This document shows positions 44,816 through 56,564 of a stretch of DNA of 64,000 nt, piece after piece. Positions within the stretch are counted from its first letter, which is position 1. Every line of letters begins with the position of its first letter. Location: positions 114,948 through 178,947 of the forward strand of contig WEDG01000728.1 of assembly GCA_017591395.1 (NCBI GenBank). The letters are read 5' to 3'. The notes beneath the pieces were generated by a model. It was not told the DNA's origin. It ran no database searches and worked only from the letters and a program-made list of their open reading frames with translations. This DNA is from Schistocephalus solidus. Its lineage: Eukaryota; Platyhelminthes; Cestoda; Diphyllobothriidea; Diphyllobothriidae. A program made the position numbers and the translations under genes.

Positions 44816-45106
44816 CGCAAGATCAAATTTTCCGTTTTCTTAAAGGATATATTTTAAATTTTTCTAGCTTATATAAATAATCGTTTATATTACAACGCAC
44901 ACAAACAAGGTATGGTTCAGAAGGTGCAATAACGTAAGAAAACACCTGAAAAGCAAGAAACGTCAGATTTGGCCCCATTTTGCCTTGCATAGACATAGCA
45001 TTTTGCACCTCAAATCAGTACAAAAACACAATTAACAAATTCAAATGTGTGCCATGCTACCATCTTAAATTTTGAGGATGACATTTCATGAGTTAGGCAA
45101 TCTACT

Positions 45107-45241
45107 GTACTATTACTACTACTACTATTACCACCACCAATATTACTACTACTACAACCACTACTAATACTATTATTACTACTACTACTATTAGTACTAC
45201 AATTGCTTCTGCTAATACTACTACTAATATTACGACTACTA
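45107..45241. repeat. (ACT)n microsatellite, right part
   Basis: Imperfect ACT/ATT triplet repeat resuming at the right boundary of the composite insertion. Confidence 0.9.
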
Positions 45242-46539
45242 CAGTGGATCTGATTATTTGTAAACTAGACTGCAGCTGATGAGGCCAGCCTGTTTGGCTT
45301 GGAAGGTGGGTGAGCATGCCAGTGGCGTTGACATTATAATTTTGACTTCTCAATTGTTGAGAGGAGCAACGTATCCCTTACGGTTAATTTTTTTCGACAT
45401 CAAAGGAGTCGTTCAGATTAAATTTGTTCCTCGTGGCACCCCAGGGAACCAATATGACTATCTGTAAGTGCTGAAGCGATTGCGTGAGACAGTGAAAAAT
45501 CGACCTTAACTGTGACGATCAGGGGACTGGCTGTTTTATCATGACAACGAACCTGACCACAGAGCGTGAAAAATCAACCAGGTTGTGGCGACAAACGGCG
45601 TGACAACGGTTTCTCACCGTTTCACTGGCCGAACCTAGCCCCCCCAACCCGTAACCGCATATTCTCAATAATAAAGAAAAGTATAGAAGTCTAGAAGGAG
45701 CTAAAAATCAGTGGCGACACTTAACAACACTTAATAAAATAATTCTCTTTTTTGAGTAGCCCTTTTTGAACCAGTTCATTCGCGACCTGTGCAATTTTTT
45801 TTATGAAAACACGTCATTAACCAGGCAACAACAGAACCAGCAGAGATTGATTACAGTCTAGGCCGAGACAGCACCGACAATAAAAGCATGTGGTGAGTCA
45901 TTAACTCGAGAATAACACTGAGAGGCGGTGTGCAACTGAGCGGACCAGCATGTGCTAACAAGAGCGTTTACTGAACGACCCCTTCGAACAGTCTGAATAG
46001 CCCCAGCAGATGCGTCAAACAGCCTGTCGGATTGTCGAATTCCTGAAGTAGCCTATCGGGATGTCGAGAGGCTGTTGGTTTTGGACATAGCAACATCAAG
46101 GTTATAATGCCGAAGGTAGTAAAGGTCGCCAACGTGCCAGAGGGCTGGTGCACGTCACGCTCGCTAGTAAGGTGAACCTAAGCTTGTCGTCAAAAACTGC
46201 TTTAAACAGAGTAAAATAATCCACTTCAGTTTGAAGGAAGAAGACACGATTTGGTAAATTTTGCAAATAACGGAGCACGGTAGGCTAGTTTCCTGAAAAC
46301 AAAAATCGGGGGAAAAACCGAAAAGCGTTATGATTTCCTACAGGGCTCAATAAGGAATTCAAAGATTCCAGAGTCTTCTGAAAAACTGTACCAAGAAAGG
46401 CGAGGCCCATGGAATCAGTAAATTTTGCCATTTTCCCATATGATATTCCGATTTCGTGAAAATTCATATAGCCGCAAAAAGCATGAAACAAGATGAAGAA
46501 CGATAACGTTATCTGTAGAATGAACATAACGGCAAGGAT
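45242..46539. other. Intron 3 of synaptogyrin; nothing recognised
   Basis: No motif-bearing frame, exon or known repeat is seen. Confidence 0.35.
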
Positions 46540-46640
46540 TGAGGAAACCGAAATGACAGTTTCTGCCTTATTAGCCGTCATCAGCCAGCCACACCCAACC
46601 CAACGACTTGAATCCGGTAACGTAATCATGTAACGTAAAG
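46540..46640 (-). repeat. SINE fragment
   Basis: On the minus strand TTGGGTGTGGCTGGCTGATGACGGCTAATAAGGCAGAAA matches the SINE body. The ribozyme-like stem III is destroyed. Confidence 0.65.
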
Positions 46641-46689
46641 CGACCTGTGAGCATCTTCTATCGTAACCAACCGTGTTTTAATGATCAGA

Positions 46690-46870
46690 GCGCTAAATTT
46701 TGACTAGTTGGTCGCGGGTTGGAGCCTCAGGCGTTGCAACACGTGGGATTGGGTGTGGCTGGCTGAACTTTTGGCAGCTGTACGGCTGCCTGTAGGGCTC
46801 TAGATTGAGCTCCAGGGTACAAATGGATGAATATGTCTCGTAAAGTGATCAGTGAGAACCCCTCTATCAT
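46690..46870 (+). repeat. SINE fragment with B box
   Basis: GTTGGTCGCGGGTTGGAGCCTCAGG (B-box region), GTGGGATTGGGTGTGGCTGGCTGA, an internal deletion that removes the hammerhead-like part, then the tail GTACGGCTGCCTGTAGGGCTCTAGATTGAGCTCCAGGGTACA. Confidence 0.65.
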
Positions 46871-47399
46871 AGTAAAATCCGTTGCGGTTAGCAACAGTGC
46901 TCCGAATGGTGGGGCTACGGTAGAGGAAAAGTCCCCTGGTCCCACCTGGCCGGAAACTGTAGCTCAGATTGTTGGACAAGAGTTGGAATATAAAACCATA
47001 TCGCACGGCGGCCACCATTTATCCTGTCGTAATACCAGTATGGTTTGGAATCAGTATGCAGGCAACCAATTTGGTACAGCACTGCATAACAACGCCTGAA
47101 AATATTAACTCATTATGGTTCTCGTCAGACCGGAAAACCTACTCATTATAGAGTTAATCCTCGTCGACAGCTACTTCACTGCCGAACACGTGTAGACCAC
47201 CAACAGACAGGAATGGCCGTCGTCCCTGAGGGGGTTGGAAAAGTTCTTATAGAGCTAGTTTTGGAGAATTCGGAGGACACTTTTCACAAGACCTGGTGCA
47301 AAAGACAAGGAGACGCCAGAACACAAACGTGTTCGATCACGGATAGCATGGGCTAATCGTAGGTTAACAATTAGGAGGGTGAGTCTGGCAGCAATGACA

Positions 47400-47650
47400 G
47401 TGGTAGATGGGCGTGTTGTGCCATGGGGCTCACTCACAAGCCCCGTCAGCAGCCGCACAGTAACTAGTAATATAGACAGAGGAACATGACCAACAAGGAC
47501 ACGGAAAACTGGAATGGATATTTCTGACTTATGAGCCGTCAGCAACCAGCCATACCCTAACATAGGTGTTGCGACAGCTAAGGCGACCTGTTGATTAGAA
47601 GGTCGACGCCCTAACACTTGGGTTACGGTCTCCTTGCCCTGCCGTAACGG
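47400..47650 (-). repeat. SINE copy, decayed
   Basis: On the minus strand GGGTATGGCTGGTTGCTGACGGCTCATAAGTCAGAAA and a tail with GGGGCTTGTGAGTGAGCCCC-like bases. The head has lost its A box and the ribozyme-like core is mutated. Confidence 0.6.
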
Positions 47651-47824
47651 GATCGATGAGTTAACTAACTTGTACTTGTTACGGCTGCGATCATGCCTGA
47701 TCTAGCCGGTCTCGATAATGTCACGAAATATGCCTCTCCACCCATGACGATCCGCGGCAGCAAACTTGGACAGCTGAATCTCTTCTCTTCACCAACGACG
47801 CACGCCAAAATAACGAAGGTCGAA

Positions 47825-50545
47825 GAGCAACTTACATGTCCTGACGAACTGTGCTGAGCCAGATTTTGAGCTGACGCCCTCTTGGACGCCTCCAATTGGG
47901 TATTGGGGCCTGATCAAGGGCAGTAACACTGAGCACGTGTGGTAAGCGACGAAGAAAATGTTCAAACCACCTCAGTCGTCGTTCTTGGATGGCTTGGGAT
48001 ATCCTTGCGATGTTTTCACAGCGAGTGCGGACCATCTCATTTGAGATGACGTAGGTGTACTTCACTCGGAGGATGGTCCTCAAGCAGTGGTGGTCAAATA
48101 CCTGTAGTTTTCGCCCATATTTCACGCGTGTAGCCCAGCATTCATAGCCATAGAGAAAAATAGACTGGACAAAGACACGATACACGCGAATCTTTGTAGT
48201 GATAGAAATGTCGCGTCATGTCCACAAGCACTTTCTGAGGCTTGAGAAAACCCGACGAGCAGCGTTGATTCGCAGACAATGTCATCCTTACTCTGGTCAT
48301 TCGGCAGCAACCTCGCCCCAAGGTATTTGAAACTGTCCACCTCTTCAAGTTGACAACCATCAACCTCGAGAGGTGCTTTCTACTGAGCAGGAGTGGAGCT
48401 TGAAAAAACGTTGGTCTCCCCCGCGTTAATGAACAAGCCGACCGATTTAACGACCTCATTTACCCGCGACATCATAGACTGCAGACAGCCAAAGCTTGAA
48501 ACTAGTAAGGCGATATCATCTGTGTAGTCGAGATCAGCCAGCCAGCGTCCGGGTGCAAGCTCAATACCGTCCTCTTCATGCAGGGCCTTTCCGAAAAATG
48601 CAGTCGACAGCGTAGTTGAACAGAATGGGCGACAGGATATAACCTTGTCAAACGCCAGACCGAATACCGAATAGTAGTGAAAGATTGTTATGGCCCAAAA
48701 CTCGCGCAGTGGTTGAAATGTAATAGGCCTTGATCGTGGCGATTATTTTCGGTGGTAGACTGTCTAGTGCCATTATCCGGCTTAATAATTAACGACGGAC
48801 GGAATCGAATGCAGCGGCGAAGTCGAAAAAACAGATGGTCGTCAGATGCTGGTAACTACGGTGGAATTCAAAGATGCACGTTAGAGTGAATATTTGATCC
48901 GCATATCCACGCCCAGCACGGAATCCGGCATGGTTGGGCCTCGGCCTCGAGTCGCGCACAACCTCGAATTGCCTGAGGAGGACAATAGCGAAAATGTTAA
49001 CAGTACAAGGATGCCTGAGCCCCAGTCACGAGGAAAAACATCTTCTACCCACGCTTGTGCAATCACTTCATGGAGCCAAGGCGGTATTGTGTTGACACAA
49101 GACCTACAGATTTCAGCGGGTATACCGGCCTCTCCAGGTGCCTTGTTGTGGAGCGACCTTTGTACAGTATCAGTGACTTCTCGTTTAGAAGAGGGGTCAC
49201 ATGATACTACATAGACAGGAGAGGGAGGTAACTCCGTTGCGGATGGGAGCGAGGAGATGCTGGGCTCGGTATCGAAGTTTAGAAGGTACTCAAAGTGCTC
49301 ATACCAGCGCTCGACTTTGGCCGAGATGTCAGCAATAAAGCGACCATTCACGTCACGTCACTAACTTGGAGGATAATTTGATAGTTTTCGAGTGTCCTTG
49401 AAGTTTGAGGCCTGCTCCATTGAGGTCGCTCTTTCAGTCCAATATGTCTTTCCGATCGTCCCTAGCCGATTTCGCCGTCATCTTTCGGAGTTCGCGGAAG
49501 GAAGTATCGTTGCGGGACCTGGCTAGAGCCATCTGGGCAGATAACTGCAGGGTTCTTCCGCTGATCCAGTCACTGCGGCATCACTGAGTATATCCAAGGA
49601 TTTTCTCAGCTGCCCCCTAGACTAATGCTTTCAGTGATGACCACTCACTCCTGCCTTCTCCATCTGTTCCGGTAGAAAAACAGGACCAGATTTCTCTCTT
49701 CAGGGCCTCGGCAGTGCCGATTCGCCGGGTTTTGGCAACATTGAAGCGTCTAGCACGTGGCATTTTGGGTGCGGATGATGGGCGCACTTTCAAGCATATA
49801 CGAAATAGAACATGGTTAGACACATAGGCATTACCAGTCTCGGTACCACACATCGATCTGCTATCTTGAACCCAGTTGCGCAATCGTGAAGTGACTATGA
49901 TGTAATCGATCTGACTAGCCGAATGACCACCATTTGAATACCAGGTCAGCAGGTGTTTGTTGCGGTGCTGGAAGCATGCGCTCGTGACAAATAATCGGTT
50001 CTGGTCACCAAAATTCACAGTATGTCACCATTTTTACATCGAGGACCAAACTCAAAACGGCAATGAGATGACTGTTAGTTAGGCCACACGTCCAGTACGG
50101 CCATTCCAGGCACCAGCAACAATCGGCAGATCGCAGCGCGGAAATCTTTAAACTAACGCTTGCAGCTGAGAGTAAAACATGTTTTTGTCGCGCTGTTTGG
50201 AAGTGGAAGTTGGTGCGTACACGGAGAAGATAGAGATGTTTGTGAAGTGACCTTTCAGTAGCATATAGGCCATCAATTCATTGACTATTTCCCAAGCAAG
50301 CAGTGCACTGATCTCTTGTTGCAAGGGGGCGATCGGCACCTCGTGTATACCAGAAAAGTCACGAGGGACACTGTGATACAGGGTGAAGTGTGAGTTGGCT
50401 CCCGGGATCTTTATTTCCAGAGATCCAAAGTCAGATATTCGAACTTCTGACAGGCAGAATATGTTGTTGTACTAATAAAGGCTGTGCGTCGTCAGACTTT
50501 ACGTACCAGGGTCCAGGAACGTTCTCACATTTTAGTATCCAATAA
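47825..50545 (-). mobile_element. APE-type non-LTR retrotransposon, nearly full coding length, decayed
   Basis: Minus strand: endonuclease start NVRTFLDPGT with two nearby stops (about 50510-50540), CLSEVRISDFGSLEIKIPGA (about 50460), the MLLKGHFTNISIFSVYAPT strand, then SASQIDYIIVTSRLRNWVQD with SNHVLFRI (about 49930-49810). RT begins with KAPGEAGIPAEI (about 49140), followed by LSPILFN (about 48630), the catalytic YTDDIA (48526-48509) and a C-terminal frame (48185-47832) with VFVQSIFLYGYECWATR and RLRWFEHFLRRLPHV. The order and motifs are those of endonuclease-plus-RT LINEs. Frameshifts and stops inactivate it. It lies sense-oriented in intron 3 of synaptogyrin. It differs from the zinc-finger-tailed element at 23-27 kb, with no Cys/His tail seen. 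Confidence 0.88.
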
Positions 50546-51063
50546 CAAGGGTCCGATTGCGATTGAGTAGTCCACCTCGCATACTATTCGCCCGCACCAC
50601 TGGATTAGAGTTGCGGAGTGCATCGGTTCACGTGGACGCCGTAGTATGGATAGTAGTACTACATTCGGACATATTTTTGTGAGGTATCTTGAGAATTTTG
50701 GGTACGGGCGGGTCCACAATAGCCCTTCGGATTGTTTGTTCGAGGTTGTCTCATTTATCGCTTTGGCTTAAGAGCCTACCCACAAGACAGCGGGGGCAAG
50801 CAAACTTATTTAATGGCGGTTCACAGTCGCCATGTCATCAGGCTTTGTGGCTTTTTATAAAGCTTTTGGCGTGCCAAAAGTCAGCCCGTCGCCTTCTGAT
50901 AGCACTGCCGCTACTGGTCCACGATTGCTTATTCTCCAGACGCGAGAGTCATCTTATCTCGCAGCTAACCTTCACTGAAGGCCGTTCCACTATCCGCCAC
51001 CTGTGGACGCGCCGGGTAGCCAACAGCTAGGCCACTGGCGCCTAGGCCTAGCTGTCCTGTCCT

Positions 51064-51235
51064 GATCGTAACCGATAGGACAGGCAGTCGGTGGTTAGGG
51101 CGTTGGGCTTCTAACCAAAAGGACACCTCGGGTCTGCAACACCTTGGGTTGGGTATGGCTGGCTTATGACGGCTAATAAGCCAGAAATAGCCATTCCGGC
51201 CTACCTTTTCTTTGTCGGCAATTTTCCTTTAAGAG
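51064..51235 (+). repeat. tRNA-derived SINE
   Basis: GGCAGTCGGTGGTTAGGGCGTTGGGCTTCTAACC is the tRNA-like head, followed by GGGTTGGGTATGGCTGGCTTATGACGGCTAATAAGCCAGAAATAGCCATTCCGGCC. The ribozyme-like core has CTTATGA in place of CTGATGA, so it should be inactive. Inserted in synaptogyrin intron 3, about 100 bases from exon 3. Confidence 0.8.
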
Positions 51236-51334
51236 TCGTCTCCTACTTCATCAGCATGTAAGAACGCTTTCTGGGGAGATATCCATTAGTGGTCGAGAAG
51301 CGTATGGGAGGGGGAGGGTGGGGAAGCCACTTAC

Positions 51335-51483
51335 CCAGGAGAAAATGGAGAAGAACATAAACGCGATAGCCGCTCGAATGTTGTTCAGATTGAGGGTTGC
51401 GAGAGCATCTGGTGTCGGGTCAGCCCGCTGCCAGTGGTTTGTTAAGTAACAGAAGCCGACGAAAAAAGTGAGCGTCACGAAAG
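51335..51483 (-). CDS. Synaptogyrin, exon 3
   Basis: Acceptor TTTAAATTTTCAG and donor TGG|GTAAGTGG bound 149 bases. Two bases (CT) complete an Ala codon begun in exon 2, then 49 codons follow. The peptide FVTLTFFVGFCYLTNHW is the third membrane segment with the family signature 'FVGFCFLTNQW', and NNIRAAIAFMFFSIFSW starts the fourth (signature 'RAAIxFSFFSIFSWG'). Polar residues between them form the second luminal loop. Residues 100-149 of the predicted protein. Confidence 0.93.
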
Positions 51484-53919
51484 CTGAAAATTTAAAGAAC
51501 ACAGTTAATTATGCAAACTGCTCTCGTAAGTTAACTGCACTGAGGCGCCTAGCCATTTTGAGTTTCAAAAGTTAACAAGCAATTCAGAGCCATCATGCGT
51601 TTATTCTTCAGTTGATGGCGGAGAACATTGGGTCGCAGAAGTACACCTCACACTGGCTAGAACTGGTGACCACACTTATTAGCGCCTCATGATCCGACGT
51701 GTGACTGGCATATGCACGTAATTGACGGCGTGTGTAGTTGATACAGAACATCAAACTTCACTAATACCACCAAGTAGCGGCGGCTAGCTTCGTAGCAGGG
51801 AGGCGAAGAAGCATTCCACCTCACGGAATGGCCGGTGGAGAGACGGAAAATGGCCAAAACAGGCTTGAAGCCAAAACACTGTCTGAAAATCGATAACATC
51901 ACGTCAAAGTTGATTAACTTCCCCGCAAAACGATGTCCAATAGACAGCGGGGCGAGCTGACACGTTTTGAAGTGGCCAGCACCCGGTAAGATATAGAGCA
52001 GCGACAAACACAGGATGAGTGGTAAAGACGCGTGCCGAATTTTCGCAACACAAGACAGGCAATTGGTGACAGGAGTTCTTCATAATTATCCAGCACGTTC
52101 TCCCCCGGTAGATGAATGCGGGTCCATACACTATCCTGAGGTGGTATGGATATGCAATGGCAACTCAATCGAGGTTAGACATTTTGGACCTGGCGTCAAT
52201 TCAATACAGTCCAACCGCTTGCAGCTCCGCCATAAGACTTCGATGGATGAGCTACAGAAGTCTTCTGCGTCAAAAGGCATACTGAATGTGGAAGGCTTAT
52301 GAACGGTAGTTGCAGGAAAGATGTCAAGCATCACCTACCACAGGGATCTGTGTGACATGGAAGCAGAAGTTTAAGCGAAGTAAACAACTCAGAAAGCCAT
52401 CGGCTGTCAGTAGCCATCAGGAAATTGGGAAATGCGTGATAAGGCGGTTTTATTAGGTTTCTTCCTTGAATCGCGTGCATTAAGCGACCACTGACAATGA
52501 TTATGACACGGATCGTTGGAGAAAGTGTCCCATTCGCTCTCAGACTTAGTTCTAAAGGCAAACATAATAATCAATGGGCTCCAATCCATAGATATAAGCT
52601 AATCTTAAAAGACTGCTCAGTGTAACGGCATCAACACAAGGCTTACAGACTTTAATAGGAAACCGTATTCTACGTGTGCTTGTTTTTATCGTGCAACCTC
52701 AGGTTCTGATGAATTGCGTAGACTGGATTACAAATAAACTCCAGAGCTTGAGATAATGAGGCCTGTCTACCAGCCTAGCTGCTGGCTGACAGGCGCATCC
52801 TCAATGACGGATAACGAAACGGCCTTCAGCGAAATAGGCAGACTTAAATCATGGGTATACTCAGTCGCGGACAAACAGGCAGCAGTGGTAACAGGATGCG
52901 GAGGGCTACATTTGGGCAGTCCGAAGACAGCTCTCTGACACGGTGAGCATAAACCGCCAATAGATAAGTTCTGTTGGCTTCAAATAATTCACGGGCTGAA
53001 CCTACATCGAAGGAGAAAGTAAGTGACGGGGATGCAATATGCACTAAACGGTGGTAAAGTCAGCGTGTCTGAACTCGATTTTGGGGAAGGTAAATAACAT
53101 TTTGGGAGTGATGGCGAACAAAGACACCGAACATTGTAATAATAGCCGTCCGCTACAGTTCTATATAAATGGCTGGGCCTCAATAATCAAGTTTAAAGTA
53201 ATTCCCAACGATTGTTCAATAATTTTAGGGGGCCTCGCACCAGTTTCGACACAAGACACGAAGAGATTTCGGTAGAAATGACGCATCCTCCAGGGGCTTC
53301 TTATTATAAAGCCATTTGTGACTTTTTCTAGGGAACGGGAAAGGGCATGCTTTACTTAACAATGTGTCAGTTGTTGAGGGCGCCATAACGTGGACCAAAA
53401 CAAAAATTTCGGAAGTTTCTTAAATAAGGCTTGGAAAATTTCTGCACATGCAAATTCTCAATTGATGGCAATTAGCACGAGGCTGTCTCCTCTACAGTTG
53501 TGGCTCGTTTGAATGTTGCAGTATAGCAGTGAAAGCAGAAATCATCGAAAGGTGGTCCGCAAGGGCTTATTTTCTTGCCTCAGAAATACACTTTGCTACG
53601 GCTTATTTTCTGGCCTCGCAAATACCCTTTACGGACGACAAAGGAAGCAATAAGGCAGCCAAAAATCTAGGAAGGTGCCAGAGTCACTTAAGGAAACCAT
53701 TTCTAGTACTTGAGAAGGAAACAAAAACGGGCCGTTTAAGTTTGAAGGTTTTAATAAACCACGAATAGGGGTCAACTTAATTACGATAGGAGAGCGCACC
53801 ACACTAGTGGAGCACTGGGGATGAACATAAAAGTGAAAAATTAGTCAACAGTGTATAAAAAATCAAATATTAAGGACGTATAGTTTAAAATACAAAAATA
53901 AAGATACCACAAGGCTTAC
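51484..53919. other. Intron 2 of synaptogyrin
   Basis: 2436 bases between a phase-1 donor and the exon 3 acceptor. No coding region or recognised repeat. A small imperfect tandem duplication (GCTTATTTTCTTGCCTCAGAAATACAC and a near copy) lies at 53568-53637. Confidence 0.8.
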
Positions 53920-54139
53920 CAGCAATCCCGGTGTCCACAGAAGCGATAATTTTGCGGTTAGTTTGGGGACCTATTCCATTGAAAATAGCATCCACAAGCA
54001 TAAATGCCAGGGATAGAATGAGTCCAATACTCCCCATTCCCAATCCAAAGCTGCATGCAGAGCCCCCTCCGTAAAATACACACTGACCCAAGTAATAACC
54101 ATCACGATTTAGGCACGCCAAGATTATGACGCAAAATAT
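53920..54139 (-). CDS. Synaptogyrin, exon 2
   Basis: Acceptor ...TTATATCAAAG and donor GCTG|GTAAGCC enclose 73 codons plus one base. The peptide completes membrane segment 1 (IFCVIILACLNRDGYY), then CVFYGGGSACSFGLGMGSIG with the two cysteines of the first luminal loop. Membrane segment 2 (about residues 57-79, LSLAFMLVDAIF, family pattern 'FLLLDAxF') follows, then the cytoplasmic loop TNRKIIASVDTGIA. The donor phase (one base) fits exon 3, which begins with two bases of a codon. Confidence 0.92.
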
Positions 54140-54171
54140 CTTTGATATAATAAAATTTAATGAAAGCATAC
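54140..54171 (-). other. 32-bp intron 1 of synaptogyrin
   Basis: GTATGCTTTCATT... to ...TATCAAAG, with GT-AG ends. Its removal joins RIICL to IFCVIILAC in frame. Without splicing, a TAA within it stops translation. Introns of about 30-40 bp near gene 5' ends are known from flatworms. Confidence 0.75.
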
Positions 54172-54249
54172 CAAACAGATTATCCTTAGTGCAAAGATAG
54201 GCGACTTAATCAATTCACGGGGTTCGATTCTATATCCTTTTACTTCCAT
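54172..54249 (-). CDS. Synaptogyrin, exon 1 (start codon)
   Basis: ATG at 54249-54247 opens 26 codons, MEVKGYRIEPRELIKSPIFA then LRIICL, ending at the donor of the 32-bp intron. The block 'ELIKSPIFALRIICL' corresponds to the family's N-terminal 'FLKKPQxIxRxxCxxF' leading into membrane segment 1, so the start is near the expected position. The N-terminus is short compared with vertebrate synaptogyrins. Complete protein: 238 residues over four exons, four membrane segments, N- and C-termini cytoplasmic by family knowledge. A good acceptor (TTTTAATTCAG, AG at 54279-54278) lies 28 bases upstream of the ATG, so a 5' UTR intron or spliced-leader trans-splicing is possible. Confidence 0.82.
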
Positions 54250-54884
54250 GTCACAGAAGGGATAAGCACCACACACACTGAATTAAAATGCTAACGTAAA
54301 CCAACGTTCAAGGTTGATGTATTGCTTTGGAATAAGTAAGCTATACGCATCGTTTCACTAACCAAATTCAATAATCCTATCTTCTATGACGATTTTAGAT
54401 CGATACCCATCTTCAGAGCAATATTTGAAGCTCCAATGCCACAAATTAGACAACATTCGAAGTGATTTAACATATCCTTAAGAATGGAGGGTATCTCAGC
54501 AGGTATTCCTTAAAGTAAAAATATATTTTAGTTTAATAATGCAGTATGATGGCTTTAATCCACAAATTCTTGTCCGTCCTGTGTCGGACAAATAGAGCGT
54601 TTCTAAAGTCTACCTAGATTTCAATAACACAGTTGGCAATGTGGAAAATCCTAGGCTTTGGAAGCTTTCAAATTTTCAAATGTTAATTGTAAGGAAATCT
54701 GTTGGCCACACTTCCATACGGCATTTATATACCCTCAAATATCTCCAGCTCTGTTTTTCCAATGGTCGCATTTAGTTCTGTTAAATCTATTTTTTATGGC
54801 AACTTAAGCTGTATATTTGATATAACTATTTGTTATAATCAAGAAAAATAACATCGAAACTTTCAGAATAAAGGCCAAAACCAA
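54250..54884. promoter_or_regulatory. Upstream region of synaptogyrin; no specific promoter element seen
   Basis: AT-rich upstream flank of a minus-strand gene. Apart from the possible splice acceptor at 54278 I cannot point to a TATA box or other defined element. Confidence 0.3.
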
Positions 54885-55165
54885 TGAGGTGGGAATGCCA
54901 TAAAGGCCAAATTAAGAAGGAGTCATTGCAGTCTGACTTTCTGCCGCCAGTCACCCACTACGCACAAACACGCACTGGGATTACCCCGGGTTATCCGAGT
55001 TATCCCATCAGTTGTCAACCATCTAAACCACGGCTTTTAGCGAAAAGTGAAAGTTTCAAGCAAAGATTGAGGAAAATGCACTGAACTGTCAACCTCATGC
55101 TCTCACCAAACCCCACATTCAGGTCTCCATCAGAGCGGGCCAGGGGTGTGATGTAGGAGTGAGAG
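54885..55165 (-). repeat. 'X' repeat, copy 6
   Basis: GGTGGGAATGCCATAAAGGCCA, AAGGAGTCATTGCAGTCTGACT, ATCCGAGTTATCCCATCAGTTG, AACCACGGCTTTTAGCG correspond in order to 22600-22760. It lies just upstream of the synaptogyrin gene. Confidence 0.7.
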
Positions 55166-55179
55166 CATCTACTAGATAG

Positions 55180-56430
55180 ATAAGTAGCTGTTTATTATTA
55201 AAGTACCTGGTAGGGCACCCTCATTTTCAAAAAAATAAAACGAATGCGAAATCGTGTACAGTTAAGCTATGAAGAGTAGGTCAGCTGCTTAGCGATGAAT
55301 AATGGCAGAAATCAGTGGGGTCAAAAATTAATAAAAAGAGCAGCCAGTGAAAAACCTACTCAGGCATTTTTTTGGAAAACGTATATGTTGACTGGGCATT
55401 TTTGGGTTTTTATACTGAGAAGAAAACTGTTGCTCCTGGTTGAAAAACATACGCGTGAGGTAGGACTGACATGCTGATGAGAGCGTATGAGGGCTCAAAA
55501 GGCTCCACATTGGGCGAGGATTCATGTTACCATAGGGGCTACTTTTATATACCACAGGTGTGATCTCAATGCTCATTGAATAGCTATAAACGTAACCGTC
55601 AAGGATTCTAGACAGCGGAAAACTTCGTGAGCATTATTCGTGTGCTTAGGGTCGAACGAGGAAAGAACCGTACAGATCGCGAAGGTCATGGTAGAATTGT
55701 AAGAGAAGCGACCATAATACTCTAATTGCTGATTTCTGAGACCACCGACAGAGGAACCAACATGATCGTCAGCACTCCGCGTTATGTCGACACCAGTGAG
55801 ATGGGTAAGGCTGCAAGCACCATCACCTTGAGACGCAGCAGATGCGATGGCAGACGTGGTTGTAGCGGTTTGCAAATGTAAAAAAAGAGGAGAACCGCAA
55901 AGACCGCGGAAATCAGTGCGGTCATCAGTACTTCCAAATTATGGTCGAAATCACGAGGGGACGAAAAACGGCTGCAAAAACCATCTTTTTTAAATATTTT
56001 GCAGGAGAAACAAAAGTGCTCCATGAAGCAGAATGGTTATTGAGTATGAAGAAGTCAGTGATGCTATTTGGCACGAGAATCGACGATATATGTGAGGCCT
56101 GCACATCTCAGTACTCAAATCGAAATTCTGATGATGATTATCGGCAAGTGAAACGGAGGTGGTTTTGAAATGAGCGCGCAAATGTGAATCAATTGTTTAA
56201 CGATCATCGTACTGAGGGATGGGCTATGAAGGCATCTTAGTTGATGGGAAATTGATGCATGAAGACATAATTTGACTTATAGTGACTAAAATTTCCCGGG
56301 GACCCTTCTCTTGGTCGTGGAGAAAGCTGCTCAGAAAGGATGAGGAAAATAAATGGTTAATCGAACCAGAGTTAAGATACATATGCAGTTATCGCTTAAA
56401 CGTAGACAGGAAAAACGCACAGGAATGCTT
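55180..56430 (-). repeat. LTR-like / retroelement end repeat, copy 1
   Basis: A direct repeat of 56565-57620. Shared blocks include CAATCGTGTACA, GAGTAGGTCAGCTG, GAAAACATACGCGT, GGTAGGACTGACATGCTGATGAGAGCGTATGAG, CTTAGGGTCGAACGAGGAAAG, ATCGCGAAGGTCATGGTAGA and CTGAGACCACC. Part of it (55180-55690) also matches, inverted, the sequence that follows the Ty3/gypsy remnant at 60520-61010. On the minus strand a TATATAAAAG box (plus 55540s) and an AATAAA near the end suit an LTR with promoter and poly(A) signal. LTR identity is inference. Confidence 0.5.
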
Positions 56431-56564
56431 GGAAGATCTCATCCCAGGTCCCCTCCCTACGAGCTTTCAAGAGAGCTGTCTTTAATCCATCGACAAAATG
56501 CTCCCCTGCAGATCTTTAAGATCAATTTCGTGCGATACTTGAGCGCTTGCTGGAATACAAATAG

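Larger units (their letters stand above)
42946..45109. mobile_element. Composite insertion with long-TIR-like ends, split microsatellite target
   Basis: The left end is the GCCCTATCTCATGAAATC hairpin. The right end, TTTCATGAGTTAGGCAATCTACTGTA (45084-45109), resembles the right terminus of the 5705-6682 element (TGAGATAGGGAATCTACTG). Between them lie unrelated AT-rich sequence, a CR1-like 3' end and the S segment. The flanks on both sides are TAC/ACT microsatellite. I infer a DNA transposon that later received a retrotransposon; no transposase was recognised. Confidence 0.5.
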
